From the NCBI RefSeq assembly GCF_026000115.1, contig NZ_AP026867.1:4397716-4461715 (forward strand): a stretch of 64,000 nucleotides of DNA, read 5' to 3'. Of this stretch, positions 53,782-64,000 are shown piece after piece (position 1 is the stretch's first letter; the number at the start of each line of letters is the position of its first letter). Position numbers and translations under genes: made by a program. The notes beneath the pieces are model-generated. The model searched no databases. It was not told the DNA's origin and saw nothing but the letters and a program-made list of their open reading frames with translations. The stretch comes from Aureispira anguillae (lineage in GTDB: Bacteria; Bacteroidota; Bacteroidia; Chitinophagales; Saprospiraceae).

Positions 53782-54936
53782 ATGAAAATTGGAATCGTCT
53801 GTTACCCTACTTATGGTGGTTCGGGAGTTGTTGCAACAGAATTGGGAAAAGGCTTGGCATCTAGAGGACACCAAGTCCATTTTATTAGTTATAGACAACC
53901 TGCTCGCTTAGATACCTTTCACGAAAATATTTTTTATAAAGAAGTTCGTTTTGCCAATTATCCATTATTTGATTACCCTCCTTACGAAACGGCATTAGCC
54001 AGCAAACTAGTAGACGTTGTCAAATACGATAAATTAGATATTTTGCACGTTCATTATGCCATTCCTCATGCTTCTGTTGCATATATGGCAAAAAAAATTC
54101 TATTGAATGAGGGAATTTATATACCTGTTGTAACAACACTTCATGGTACAGATATTACCTTGGTCGGAAAAGATCCTGCCTACGCCCCTACAGTTACTTT
54201 TGCTATGAATAAATCGGATGGGCTAACGGCTGTATCTGAAAGTCTCAAACAAGATACCTTAAACTTTTTTGATGTCAAAAAAGAGATCAAAGTCATTCCC
54301 AATTTTATTGATTTTAATCGTTTCAAAAAAACCAACAAAGATCATTTCAAAAAAGCCATTGCACCAAATGGCGAAAAAATTATTACCCACATTTCTAACT
54401 TTCGCAAAGTAAAACGAGTAGACGATGCTATTCGTATTTTTGACATTGTACATAAAAAAATATCGTCTAAATTATTGCTGATAGGAGATGGTCCAGAACG
54501 ACAAAATTTGGAGCAATTATGTCGTGAACTTAATTTGTGCGATGACATTCGTTTTTTGGGGAAACAAGACGCAATCGAAGAGCTGTTGGCTATTTCTGAC
54601 CTGTTTCTAATGCCATCAAGCAGTGAAAGTTTTGGTTTATCTGCCTTAGAGGCAATGGCTTGTGAAGTTCCAGTTATTTCGTCTAATGCTGGCGGGTTAT
54701 CGGAAGTTAATATACATGGCAAAACAGGTTTTTTGAGCAACATTGGTGATGTCCCTGATATGGCAACCAATGCTTTAAAAATTTTGGAAGATGAAGCTAC
54801 TCATTCTGTCTTTAGACAAAATGCATTGGCTCAAGCTCAAGCTTTTGACATCCATAATATTTTGCCGATTTATGAAGAGTATTACAAACAAATTATAGAA
54901 ACAGCTGTTTTTGCAAAAGAAAGTGATTCCTTATAA
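53782..54936 (+). CDS. bshA: N-acetyl-alpha-D-glucosaminyl L-malate synthase (BshA)
   Basis: The 384-residue GT4 glycosyltransferase starts MKIGIVCYPTYGGSGVVATE, the BshA hallmark, with HVHYAIPHA, TTLHGTDITLVG and the E-x7-E site in SSSESFGLSALEAMA. It joins UDP-GlcNAc and L-malate in the first step of bacillithiol synthesis. Other bsh genes are not in the window. Cytoplasmic. Confidence 0.92.
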   Translation: MKIGIVCYPTYGGSGVVATELGKGLASRGHQVHFISYRQPARLDTFHENIFYKEVRFANYPLFDYPPYETALASKLVDVVKYDKLDILHVHYAIPHASVAYMAKKILLNEGIYIPVVTTLHGTDITLVGKDPAYAPTVTFAMNKSDGLTAVSESLKQDTLNFFDVKKEIKVIPNFIDFNRFKKTNKDHFKKAIAPNGEKIITHISNFRKVKRVDDAIRIFDIVHKKISSKLLLIGDGPERQNLEQLCRELNLCDDIRFLGKQDAIEELLAISDLFLMPSSSESFGLSALEAMACEVPVISSNAGGLSEVNIHGKTGFLSNIGDVPDMATNALKILEDEATHSVFRQNALAQAQAFDIHNILPIYEEYYKQIIETAVFAKESDSL

Positions 54937-55474
54937 AATATCTAGCCATTTCTAACGTTTATAGTATAAGGTTCTGTGTGATTATTGTTGCAATAATCAC
55001 CAGCCTAAATAGACCTTTTTAAACTATTATTATTATAAACCATTCACTACCAGCATAAAAACAGTTTTAGTCGTTTGTTTATTTTGATTTCTTAGGTATG
55101 CTAAACCATTTTGCAGTTAGATTTATAGGGGCTTAAATTTTAAAATAGCTCGATTCTCCCTTACTTTATCTAATCCTAATTGTTTTACGCTGTACTTAGG
55201 AACTATCTTTCAAAATAACATTCCTCCATCTTAGTTTTTTTAGCAAAAAAGTAGTTAAAAAGCTTATTAATCCACCTATTCTGCTACCTATCTTAGGCAG
55301 CAAAACACCTCACCTCATCGTTTATACTAAACAGATTCTTAGTAGTGTATTTTTTATATTTAAATCTATTAATACCCTAATAATTGTGTTTTCGCACCCA
55401 AGGTATAAGGGGATCCAATTAGTACAATAGAACATTTTTATTTTTTAACAAAAGAAATTTTTTTTGTTCTTTTT
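54937..55474. other. Gap with one hairpin
   Basis: No gene is apparent in this stretch. A perfect 10-bp hairpin GTGATTATTG/CAATAATCAC (54978-54987 with 54991-55000) lies 42 bp after bshA and may end its transcript, although only a short T run follows later. The rest is AT-rich with nothing I can support. Confidence 0.5.
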
Positions 55475-55506
55475 TTTGAAAATAAACCGACGCTAAAATA
55501 TCTTTG
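55475..55506 (+). promoter_or_regulatory. Promoter of adhesin operon
   Basis: TTTG (55475-55478), 20 nt, then TATCTTTG (55499-55506): a full match to the Bacteroidota pattern. It would start an RNA with a ~110-nt leader before the 127-residue gene and the giant adhesin. Confidence 0.65.
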
Positions 55507-55621
55507 GAACCTTTTTTTAGCCTTTTAATTTAAAAAGAAATTCATTACCAGTATATAAGTTATTATTAACTTCTCGTTTATTCACATATAAGCGATTTTC
55601 ATTAGCATAAAAAAATTAATC

Positions 55622-56005
55622 ATGCAATATTTATTACTAATATCCTTCTTTATGAGTCCTTTTTTTTTAGTTGCTCAAAATACCTCAACAGAAAAATTGA
55701 TGGAGGAATTAGGGTATCAAAAAGTCAATTTAAATGAGTTAAAAAAAGAGCAATTGGCACAAAAAAAGACCTGTTCAACTTGCCCTAATCAAGCAAAAAC
55801 TACGCTTGCCCCAAATCCAAGTTTGAATGTCCAACATGAAATTCAAAAATTAAAAAATCAACTTCCTAAAATAGAGCAAATGGCAAAGGATGCGAAAAAC
55901 GATCCTAACATGGCACCTAGTATGCAACAGAAATATCAAACTGCTCTAAAAAACACCAAAGAAAGAATTAAATCATTAGAGCAGGAATTATCTTCTGTGC
56001 ATTAA
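55622..56005 (+). CDS. Small secreted coiled-coil protein
   Basis: The 127-residue protein has a signal peptide (ends at LVAQ, ~19), a CSTCP pair and a C-terminal coiled coil (residues ~75-125). It lies 44 bp before the giant adhesin and shares its promoter, so it may be a periplasmic helper for adhesin export, although no family is recognised. Confidence 0.6.
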   Translation: MQYLLLISFFMSPFFLVAQNTSTEKLMEELGYQKVNLNELKKEQLAQKKTCSTCPNQAKTTLAPNPSLNVQHEIQKLKNQLPKIEQMAKDAKNDPNMAPSMQQKYQTALKNTKERIKSLEQELSSVH

Positions 56006-56049
56006 TCCCCCCCTTTATTTTAAACTATATTTTTTTACAACCAATCAAT

Positions 56050-59000
56050 ATGAAACAGATATACAAGCAACTCCTACTGTTTGTCTTATTATTAGGATCG
56101 CATCATGCTTTGTTTGCGCAAAGTGACTCCTGTTATAATGCAACCTCTTTCTGTGATAGTGTTAATCAGTATGCTGCAACCGTTAATGGACCTACAGCAC
56201 CTGCTGGAAATAATTATGACTGTCTATCAACCCAGCCCAACCCAACTTTCTTTACCTTAACAGTTTCCCAATCAGGGTCAATTGACATCACGCTTCAGAA
56301 TACAGCAGGGGTTGATATTGATTTTATTTTGTGGGGTCCCTATGCCGATTTACAAACTGCTCAAAGTTTTTGTGGCAATTTGGGGAATGGACCTGCTTCT
56401 AGCGGTAATCTACCAGACACCTGTAGTTACTCTAGTGCAGCCGTAGAATATGTACGAGTATCCAATGCCGTGGCTGGTTCTGTATATATTTTGATGATTA
56501 CCAATTTTTCTAATCAACCCACGAACATATCAAGTACGTCCAATACAGGAAGTGGTAATATTGCTTGTCCTTGTGACCTAAATTATACCTTAGATACCCT
56601 GCCCTTCCCTGTTAACTATGGTTTTTTGACCGATACAACAAATGGCTCAGGGCAATATGTGGTCTGCCCTGGTGATCAATTAGGACTACAGATCAATGTT
56701 GGGGGAAATCCCACCGACACTTTACAATTATATGCACCTTATACCACCATTAACAATGCGTTCCCTGGAGCTTCTATTTTTACAGTACCAGGTCTTAATC
56801 ATGATACCATAAGTATTGGTGCTACATTTACCCCTACCCAAGCGGATGTAGGAACACATCATTTTGACATCGCTGTTCAATCTACGACGCCTACCAATCT
56901 TTGTCAAGAAGTTATTCCTATTGAGGTGATTGTCCCTGGAATTAACCTAAGGGATACAACCATTTGTTCTGGTGACAGTATTCTAATACCAATCGATACT
57001 TTTCCAACAACCTATGTAGGTTTTTCTCATTATCAATGGACTCAAATTGGTGGTACTCCCGCAACAATATCGAACGATACACTTGCTCAACCTAGCATAT
57101 CAGCTCCGCCTTTAGCAGCAGGAGTTTCTTATGATTCTATTGTATTAGAAGTCCAATTTAATTATGGAGGTTGTGCTACAATTGATACCGTTACCATCAT
57201 CGTAATCGGTATCCCTGATCCTTCTTTTACTTATCCCAATGCGACCTATTGCCAACAAAGTTCTAACCCAACAGCAATTATTACGGGTACACCTGGCGGA
57301 ACCTTTTCTTCTAATACAGGGGTCGTTTTTGCCAATACCAGTACGGGAGAAATCGATGTTGCCAATACCCCTACAGGTAATCATAATATCTTTTATGAAT
57401 TATCTAGCCCTGGTGGGCAATGTGATGCACGAGATACTTTTAATTTGAATATGATTGGGATTACAACATTTAATGCTACATCTAACCAATACTTTATTTG
57501 TCCTAATGAACCCAATACACTACAACTAGGTTTAACGGTAACTTATAGTGGAACAACCCCAGGCAGTCCAAGCTATTCTTGGTCTCCTACTTCAGCATTA
57601 AACAACCCTAATATTCAAAATCCAATAGCTACTTTAATAACTCCTGACACCTTTGTTGTTAGCTATAACGATGGGGTTTGTGATGTCCAAATAGACACGG
57701 TAGAGATAAGTGCCCCTTATCCAGCAGTGATTGCCCCGACATCTGATATTGTGCTGTGTAATGGAAATTCCGCTCAGATAGGTGCTGCTGTAGCAGCTGG
57801 ACCAGGGGGACAAAGTTTCTGTTATAACAATGCAGCAACAACTATTGCTACAGAGGATACGACTTATTTTACGATAAATGTAACAGGAGTTGCTCCTGCT
57901 GTAATAAATGGATCTCTTTTAGCTTCATTAAATACGTTATTGGGGATTGATATTAACTCCTTAGCGCATGTTACGGCACATCTAATTGCGCCTAGTGGTG
58001 AATCTGCAATGTTAGTTAATCGTCGTGGTGGATTGTATGAGGTATTGGATAGTGTGGTCTTTTCGACAGCTGCAGGAAATCTATCTACTGCAACTATGCC
58101 CTTTTTCCCACCACCTCCTCCAGCATCTCAAGCTATAACAGGAAATTACTTTCCAGAAGGAGGCGTTGCTGGTTTCAACTCTTTGTTGGGTGCAACGAGT
58201 AACGGTACTTGGACTTTGATGCTTATTCATTTTAATGGAGGGGTAGGAACTGGAACGGGGACCTTGAACGACTGGTGTTTAAATTTCCAAGATTTATCGG
58301 CAGCAAGCTTTCAATGGTCACCGAATAATGCGACGATTAGTTGTGTACAATGCGACAGTCCAACGGTAAATCCAGTGGTGAATACAACTTATAGTGTGGT
58401 AGCGACCAACCTATTTGGCTGTAGAGATACCGCAGATGTAGATGTTGTAATTGACACGGCGCTACCTTCACCAGTATTGAGTTGTGGAGCAGCAACAATA
58501 AGTTCTGTTACATTTGATTGGGTTCCTGTATTTGGAGCAGCGGGTTATGTAGTAAGTGTAGATGGAGGCGCTCCACAAATACTAGGAGCCAATATAAGCA
58601 CGCATCAAGTAACAGGCTTGTCAGCAGGACAATGTGTTACCTTTGTAATCTACCCTCAATCTGGCAATACTTGTGCCGATGGAGCACCCGACACCATAGT
58701 TTGTTGTGCGGCAAATTGTGGGATAATTGATCCTGTAACTATAGCAGCGAGCGGACCAACAACCTTCTGTGTGGGTCAGTCCGTGACCTTAGATGCAGGA
58801 GCAGGCTTTAACCATTATCAATGGTCAACAGCAGCCACCGATACCAACCAAACCGTAGTGGTAAGCAGTACACAATTAGTAAGTGTTACAACAACGGATA
58901 ACAATGGTTGTATAGATACTGGTTCGGTACTAATAACAGTAGTACCAGGACCAACACCAAGTATAACAGCAAGTGGTTCGACAACCTTGTGTTCAGGCGA

Positions 59001-62000
59001 TACCGTATTCTTAGATGCAGGAGCGGGTTATGCCGTTTATGCTTGGAGCCCAACAGGCGCAAGTCAAACAATAGCAGCGACAACAACAGGAACGCATATT
59101 GTAACGGTAACGGATGCTGTGGGTTGTATTGGAGTAGATAGTATGACGGTAACCGTAGGAACTCCACTCTTAGCTCCAACCGTAGGCACGAACTTATCGT
59201 GTAATGGGGTGAGTCCAGCAGATGGCTCAGCAGTAGTAACGGCATCGGGAAGTTTCCCTGCCTATACTTACCTTTGGACAGATGGGCAAAACACAGCCAC
59301 AGCAACAGGTTTAGGAACAGGCGTAGCTTGTGTAACCGTAACGGATGCCAATTCCTGTACTGTGAGTACTTGTGTAACAATCAGTGAACCCAGTGCCGTA
59401 AGTGTCACCACTACTCAGGTAAATGTCACCTGTTTTAACGGTACCGATGGAACGGCAACTGCCGTAGGAAGTGGAGGAACAGGCACACATACCTTCAGTT
59501 GGTCAAATGGACAAAATACAGCGACAGCAACAGGCTTAGGAGCAGGGTTACATTGTGTAACGGTAACGGATGCATCAGGCTGTACAGCGGATACTTGTAT
59601 CACGATTACACAACCAGCAGTAACGGTCACTTCGAATGCCGTAGTAAGTTCTAGCTATCCGAATGGTTCTCCAATTAGTTGTGGAGGAACCTGTGATGGA
59701 GAAGCAACGGCATCAGGCTCAGGAGGAACCCCTTCTGTGAGTGGTTATCTCTACAGTTGGAGTACCACTCCAGTACAAAATACCGCCATTGCCACAGGTT
59801 TATGTGTAGGAATCTATACCGTAACGGTAACAGATAGTGTAGGCTGTAGCTCACTCTCTAGTGTAACGTTAACCGAACCTGCCCCTGTAACGGTAACAAT
59901 TGGTAGCACCGTACATCCAAGCTGTCATAGTGCCTCCGATGGTCAGGCAGTAGCAACCGCCAGTGGTGGAGCAGGAGGATATAGCTATGCATGGAATACC
60001 GTTCCAATGCAATTAACAGATACTGCCACTGCCTTAGCAGATGGAATTTATACCGTAACGGCAACCGATGCGAATGGTTGTACAGGAACCGAGTCTGTAA
60101 CGATAACCGAACCCAGTGCCGTAACCGCAACAACTAGCATTAGTTCTAACTATAATGGAGCCTCAATTAGTTGTAATGGGGCTTGTGATGGAGCATTAAC
60201 AGCCGTGGGTACGGGAGGAACAGGAGCACATACTTACGTATGGTCAGATGGACAAACCAATGCCATCGCAACGGGCTTATGTGCAGGAGCTTATACCGTA
60301 ACGGTATTAGATGCGAATGGCTGTAGTGCTACTTCCACTTTAACAATAACGGAACCTTCAGCAGTAACCGCTACGAGTAGTAGTACAGATGCCTTGTGTT
60401 TTGGTGCTTCCGATGGAACGGCAACAGCCGTAGGTGCTGGTGGTACAGGAGCCTTTAGTTATAGCTGGAGTACTAGTCCTGTCCAAAACACAGCAATAGC
60501 AACAGGCTTAAATGCAAGCACAGGCGTCTATACCGCAACGGTAAGTGATGCGAATGGCTGTAGTGCCTTAACCAGTGTAACGATCAGTGAACCTTCTCTC
60601 ATAACCGCAACCATTTCAACCGTAGCGGTCAATTGTCACGGTGGAAATGATGGAACCGCTACTGCAACAGTAGGAGGCGGAACTCCAGGAGTACCTGCTT
60701 ATCTGTACAATTGGGGCGTTGGTAACTCTGCCTTAGCAACGAGTCATGGACAAAGTGCAGGTTCTTATATCGTAACCATAACAGATGGAAACGGTTGTTC
60801 AATCACAGAAAGTTATACGATAAGCGAACCTTCTGCCATGAGCTTTACCGTTGGCAGTGTGGCAGCAAGTTGTCATGGTGCTTCAGATGGAACAGCAAGC
60901 ATCAACGTAAGTGGTGGAGTAGGTGGATTTACTTATACTTGGAATAATGGACAAAATACCGCTACTGCAACGGGCTTGCCCGCAGGGATGCATTGTGTCA
61001 CAGCAACCGATGGAAACGGTTGTACGGTAGATACTTGCATTCAGGTGGATCAACCAGCAGGATTTAGCAATATTAACTTTAGTACAATCGATGTGAGTTG
61101 TTTTGGAGGCTCCAATGGTCAAGCAACAATTAGTTTGAGTGGTGGTATCCAACCTTATAGCTTTGTCTGGAGCAATGGACAAAATGGCAATATGGCAACG
61201 GGCTTAACAGCAACAACGCATAGTGTAACAGTAACGGATGCTAATGGTTGTACCGTGACTGCCAATGTAGTGATCAACGAACCGACTGCCTTACAATTGA
61301 ACTTTGATGTCGATTCCGTACAATGTAAAAATGGTAGTGATGGGCAAATCGAAGCCTTAGTAACAGGAGGCACCTTCCCGTATACTTATCAATGGGATGC
61401 CGCTACGGGCAACCAAAATACCGCCATTGCCAATGGACTAACAATCGGAACCTATAGTGTAGTCGTAACGGACTTTAATGGCTGTACCATTACCGCAAGT
61501 GCTACGGTATCGGAACCACAAACGGTATTAACAGCAGCAATTATCAATCAAAGTAATCCATCTTGTCACAACAGTTGTGATGGAATGATAGAGGTAGATG
61601 CACAAGGAGCAACGCCAAATTATACCTATCAATGGAACAATGGGCAGACCTCAAGCATTGCCACAGGAGTATGTGCAGGTGTCCATACAGTAACCATAAC
61701 CGATGCCAATGGTTGTAGTATCACAGCAGGATCGGTCTTAACCGAACCTTCAGCCATTAGTTTAATCCCACAAGTACTTTCTAACTACAATGGAGCAGCA
61801 ATTAGCTGTCCTGGTGAGGCAGATGGCTCTGTAGGCGTAACCGCCGCTGGGGGGAATGGTGGATTTAGCTATATTTGGAGTCCTGCGGGACAAAATACCG
61901 CTACCATCAATGGCTTAGTGGAAGGAACCTATTGTGTCACGGTTACGGATGTGGCAGGCTGTCAAGCCGATACTTGTATCAGCATTGTTGATCCTGTTCC

Positions 62001-64000
62001 TTTAGCGGCTACCTTTAGCCAAGTTGATGTCTTGTGTCATGGAGATGCCAATGGACAAATCTTAGTAAATGCCACTCCTGGAACGGGTACATTGGGAGTG
62101 AATGGATATGAATATAAAATTACAGGTCCTGGACAAAGTGGTAATGTCTACAGTGCCATTAATGTTTACAATAACTTAGCAGCAGGATCCTATGTGGTCT
62201 TTGTTCGAGATGGAAACAACTGTGAAATTAGTCTTCCGATTGCCATTGCAGAGCCAGCACCCGTCTTAATTGACTCTGTGGTGATCACCGATGCTCTTTG
62301 TTTTGGTGCTGCGGATGGAACAGCAATGGCGCATGCCAGTGGTGGAACAGGAACCTATACTTATCGTTGGTCAGATGCTCAGGTAACCAACCCTGCTACG
62401 GGCTTAGCCAAAGGTTTGTATACCGTTACGGTAACCGATGCCAATGGTTGTGATCGAGTAGAGGTCTTTAATGTTGGGGAACCAACTGCCTTGACTGGAA
62501 ACATTACGGCTAATCCAATTCCTTGCTTTGGAGGAACGACTACTGCTACGGCAAGTGGCAGTGGAGGAACCCCCATTGCGTTAACTTCTTATGTTTACAA
62601 CTGGTCTAATGGCAGTACTTCTGCTACGACCATCGGCTTAACAGCTGGGGTGCATTGTGTGACCATTACCGATGCGAATGCTTGTTCTTTTGTGACGTGT
62701 GTCACCCTTACTCAGCCTTCTACTGCTTTAACCGCTAGTATTAGTGCTCAAACGGATGCTACTTGTCATGGCAGTGCTACTGGAACGGCTACTGCACAAG
62801 GCAATGGTGGAACCAGTCCTTACACTTACCAATGGGATGCGGCAGCGGCCAACCAAACGAGCCAAACGGCAATTGGGTTAGCTGCTGGAATCTATACAGT
62901 AGTCGTAACGGATTCTAACAACTGTACCAACTCTACAACGGTTACCATTAGTGAACCTTCTTTGTTGACGGCTGCCATTACAGCCACTACCAATGCTACT
63001 TGTAATGGCGTTGGAACGGGAACTGCTACGGTTGCTGGAACAGGAGGAGTACCTACTTATACTTACCTATGGGCGGATGGACAAACCAATGCTACGGCTA
63101 CAGGCTTAGTTGGTGGTTCACATCCTGTTACCCTTACCGATGCCAATGGCTGTACGGCGATTGCTACGGCGATAATTACAGAACCTACCGCAGTAGATAT
63201 TACGGCTATTTTCACCACTCCTGTTGCTTGTAAAGGAGGGGCTACAGGATCGGCTACCTTGAGTATTCAAGGAGGAACGCCAACCAGTGGTTATACCTTC
63301 CAATGGTCAGGAGCACCTGGACAAAATAGTATTACAGCTACTGGTTTATCGGCTGGGGTGCATACTGTAACAGCAACCGATGCCAATGGTTGTTTTGATG
63401 TGGACACCTTTACGATTTCAGAGCCTGCTCTTGGATTAACGGGCTACTTAACCACTACAGATGCCCTTTGTTTTGGAGCCGCTAGTGGTGAAATTGCTGC
63501 GGTTATTACAGGAGGAACAGGAAGCAATTATACCTTTGCTTGGAATAGCAGTCCTAGCCAACATACGGTTGTTGCCGATAGTTTAGCGGCAGGTAATTAT
63601 ACCGTTACGGTAACCGATAGTTTGGGTTGTACCTTGACCTTAACGGGGACGGTTGGAGAGCCTAGTCAATTAGTCGTGACGGCTGGCGTACAGCAAGATG
63701 TCACTTGTTTTGGTGGCGACAATGGTATTGCAACCGTACTGACTACGAATGGTGGTGTTCCTACTTATTCTTACGTATGGACCGATCCTAGTGGGCAAGT
63801 CAGTACTACTGCTACGAATCTTAGTGCAGGTCCTGTTACGGTAGTAGCGACCGATGCCAATATGTGTACAGCGAGTGCGACGGTTACCATCACAGAGGCA
63901 ACTCCAATTACGGTAACGGAAAATGTTAGTCCTGTGAGCTGTCATGGTTTAACGGATGGTAGCATTGATATTCTTACTTCGAATAAGGTATTGGTGGGTT
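56050..64000 (+). CDS. Giant SprB-repeat surface adhesin, 3' end outside window
   Basis: The frame from ATG 56050 stays open to the window end (2650 codons). Order: signal peptide ending LFAQ; a T9SS-associated sandwich domain (~50-165); Ig-like or PKD-like modules (~165-590); a proprotein-convertase P-like domain (~597-748); more Ig-like modules (~750-1037); then at least 20 SprB repeats of ~79 residues, each ending near VTVTDANGC. SprB in Flavobacterium is the moving adhesin of gliding motility. The protein is probably exported by T9SS; its sorting domain must lie outside. Confidence 0.88.
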   Translation, partial: MKQIYKQLLLFVLLLGSHHALFAQSDSCYNATSFCDSVNQYAATVNGPTAPAGNNYDCLSTQPNPTFFTLTVSQSGSIDITLQNTAGVDIDFILWGPYADLQTAQSFCGNLGNGPASSGNLPDTCSYSSAAVEYVRVSNAVAGSVYILMITNFSNQPTNISSTSNTGSGNIACPCDLNYTLDTLPFPVNYGFLTDTTNGSGQYVVCPGDQLGLQINVGGNPTDTLQLYAPYTTINNAFPGASIFTVPGLNHDTISIGATFTPTQADVGTHHFDIAVQSTTPTNLCQEVIPIEVIVPGINLRDTTICSGDSILIPIDTFPTTYVGFSHYQWTQIGGTPATISNDTLAQPSISAPPLAAGVSYDSIVLEVQFNYGGCATIDTVTIIVIGIPDPSFTYPNATYCQQSSNPTAIITGTPGGTFSSNTGVVFANTSTGEIDVANTPTGNHNIFYELSSPGGQCDARDTFNLNMIGITTFNATSNQYFICPNEPNTLQLGLTVTYSGTTPGSPSYSWSPTSALNNPNIQNPIATLITPDTFVVSYNDGVCDVQIDTVEISAPYPAVIAPTSDIVLCNGNSAQIGAAVAAGPGGQSFCYNNAATTIATEDTTYFTINVTGVAPAVINGSLLASLNTLLGIDINSLAHVTAHLIAPSGESAMLVNRRGGLYEVLDSVVFSTAAGNLSTATMPFFPPPPPASQAITGNYFPEGGVAGFNSLLGATSNGTWTLMLIHFNGGVGTGTGTLNDWCLNFQDLSAASFQWSPNNATISCVQCDSPTVNPVVNTTYSVVATNLFGCRDTADVDVVIDTALPSPVLSCGAATISSVTFDWVPVFGAAGYVVSVDGGAPQILGANISTHQVTGLSAGQCVTFVIYPQSGNTCADGAPDTIVCCAANCGIIDPVTIAASGPTTFCVGQSVTLDAGAGFNHYQWSTAATDTNQTVVVSSTQLVSVTTTDNNGCIDTGSVLITVVPGPTPSITASGSTTLCSGDTVFLDAGAGYAVYAWSPTGASQTIAATTTGTHIVTVTDAVGCIGVDSMTVTVGTPLLAPTVGTNLSCNGVSPADGSAVVTASGSFPAYTYLWTDGQNTATATGLGTGVACVTVTDANSCTVSTCVTISEPSAVSVTTTQVNVTCFNGTDGTATAVGSGGTGTHTFSWSNGQNTATATGLGAGLHCVTVTDASGCTADTCITITQPAVTVTSNAVVSSSYPNGSPISCGGTCDGEATASGSGGTPSVSGYLYSWSTTPVQNTAIATGLCVGIYTVTVTDSVGCSSLSSVTLTEPAPVTVTIGSTVHPSCHSASDGQAVATASGGAGGYSYAWNTVPMQLTDTATALADGIYTVTATDANGCTGTESVTITEPSAVTATTSISSNYNGASISCNGACDGALTAVGTGGTGAHTYVWSDGQTNAIATGLCAGAYTVTVLDANGCSATSTLTITEPSAVTATSSSTDALCFGASDGTATAVGAGGTGAFSYSWSTSPVQNTAIATGLNASTGVYTATVSDANGCSALTSVTISEPSLITATISTVAVNCHGGNDGTATATVGGGTPGVPAYLYNWGVGNSALATSHGQSAGSYIVTITDGNGCSITESYTISEPSAMSFTVGSVAASCHGASDGTASINVSGGVGGFTYTWNNGQNTATATGLPAGMHCVTATDGNGCTVDTCIQVDQPAGFSNINFSTIDVSCFGGSNGQATISLSGGIQPYSFVWSNGQNGNMATGLTATTHSVTVTDANGCTVTANVVINEPTALQLNFDVDSVQCKNGSDGQIEALVTGGTFPYTYQWDAATGNQNTAIANGLTIGTYSVVVTDFNGCTITASATVSEPQTVLTAAIINQSNPSCHNSCDGMIEVDAQGATPNYTYQWNNGQTSSIATGVCAGVHTVTITDANGCSITAGSVLTEPSAISLIPQVLSNYNGAAISCPGEADGSVGVTAAGGNGGFSYIWSPAGQNTATINGLVEGTYCVTVTDVAGCQADTCISIVDPVPLAATFSQVDVLCHGDANGQILVNATPGTGTLGVNGYEYKITGPGQSGNVYSAINVYNNLAAGSYVVFVRDGNNCEISLPIAIAEPAPVLIDSVVITDALCFGAADGTAMAHASGGTGTYTYRWSDAQVTNPATGLAKGLYTVTVTDANGCDRVEVFNVGEPTALTGNITANPIPCFGGTTTATASGSGGTPIALTSYVYNWSNGSTSATTIGLTAGVHCVTITDANACSFVTCVTLTQPSTALTASISAQTDATCHGSATGTATAQGNGGTSPYTYQWDAAAANQTSQTAIGLAAGIYTVVVTDSNNCTNSTTVTISEPSLLTAAITATTNATCNGVGTGTATVAGTGGVPTYTYLWADGQTNATATGLVGGSHPVTLTDANGCTAIATAIITEPTAVDITAIFTTPVACKGGATGSATLSIQGGTPTSGYTFQWSGAPGQNSITATGLSAGVHTVTATDANGCFDVDTFTISEPALGLTGYLTTTDALCFGAASGEIAAVITGGTGSNYTFAWNSSPSQHTVVADSLAAGNYTVTVTDSLGCTLTLTGTVGEPSQLVVTAGVQQDVTCFGGDNGIATVLTTNGGVPTYSYVWTDPSGQVSTTATNLSAGPVTVVATDANMCTASATVTITEATPITVTENVSPVSCHGLTDGSIDILTSNKVLVG
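59170..64000 (+). repeat. SprB-repeat array
   Basis: About 20 units of ~235 bp are visible, with TDANGC-type ends near 59340, 59570, 59830, 60070, 60310, 60550, 60790, 61015, 61235, 61470, 61705, 61945, 62205, 62440, 62680, 62910, 63140, 63385, 63620 and 63860. Units have diverged in sequence but keep length and the conserved Cys. DNA-level similarity is only partial, so recent unit exchange seems limited. Confidence 0.8.

Noticed and set aside
57145-63945. Many minus-strand frames inside the adhesin
   Set aside because: They are antisense shadows of the SprB-repeat gene with Arg/Ser/Thr-rich or Leu-rich nonsense composition.

Overview
The window looks like a chromosome segment of a low-GC member of the Bacteroidota, most likely a saprospirian of the Aureispira type; the genus is an inference. 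The reasons are type IX secretion (T9SS) sorting domains, a SprB-repeat adhesin, a FISUMP lipoprotein, bshA (bacillithiol), BT4734/VirE-type mobile genes, and several promoters that fit the Bacteroidota pattern TTTG-N20-TAnnTTTG.

Bases 1 to about 26,700 are an array of related integrative elements. Two 17-bp direct repeats that resemble the 3' end of tmRNA (6173-6189 and 20839-20855) each lie just upstream of a tyrosine integrase gene. The first integrase is intact (6309-7358). The second is decayed (20964-21721), and a 65-bp scrap of a third lies at 26517-26581. The unit between the repeats reads: integrase; cargo of a PIN-like nuclease and an HNH / unknown / nucleotidyltransferase operon (7.5-10.5 kb); a leftward replication module with a primase-helicase (10.8-18.5 kb); a tRNA-like RNA; a rightward HTH repressor; and an iteron-like cluster. 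The unit to its left (1-6 kb) repeats the right half of this plan with a VirE/VapE replication gene. In both units a tRNA-like four-arm structure sits about 90 bp upstream of the first gene of the leftward operon.

Bases 20.1-28.3 kb hold loosely connected accessory genes (lipoproteins, a DUF805-like pentapeptide-repeat membrane protein, small membrane and secreted proteins, a leucine-rich-repeat remnant). A complete type I restriction-modification operon, hsdM-hsdS-hsdR, follows on the minus strand (28.4-34.6 kb).

Bases 34.8-41.3 kb are bracketed by two inverted MITE-like elements. Between them is the most striking gene of the window, a 417-residue protein with a near-canonical ubiquitin domain (all seven ubiquitin lysines, Ile44, His68, Val70 and a GG end) followed directly by a membrane segment. 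The same interval holds a T9SS-exported Asp-box protein and a TMF-type surface protein.

From 41.6 kb on the content looks like ordinary chromosome: T9SS and PKD surface proteins, DUF4234- and DUF2867-like proteins, an Asp/Asn hydroxylase-like protein, a TPR protein, a nadC-ABA4-like operon, bshA, and a giant secreted adhesin with at least 20 SprB repeats (56,050 to the window end) that is not closed within the window.
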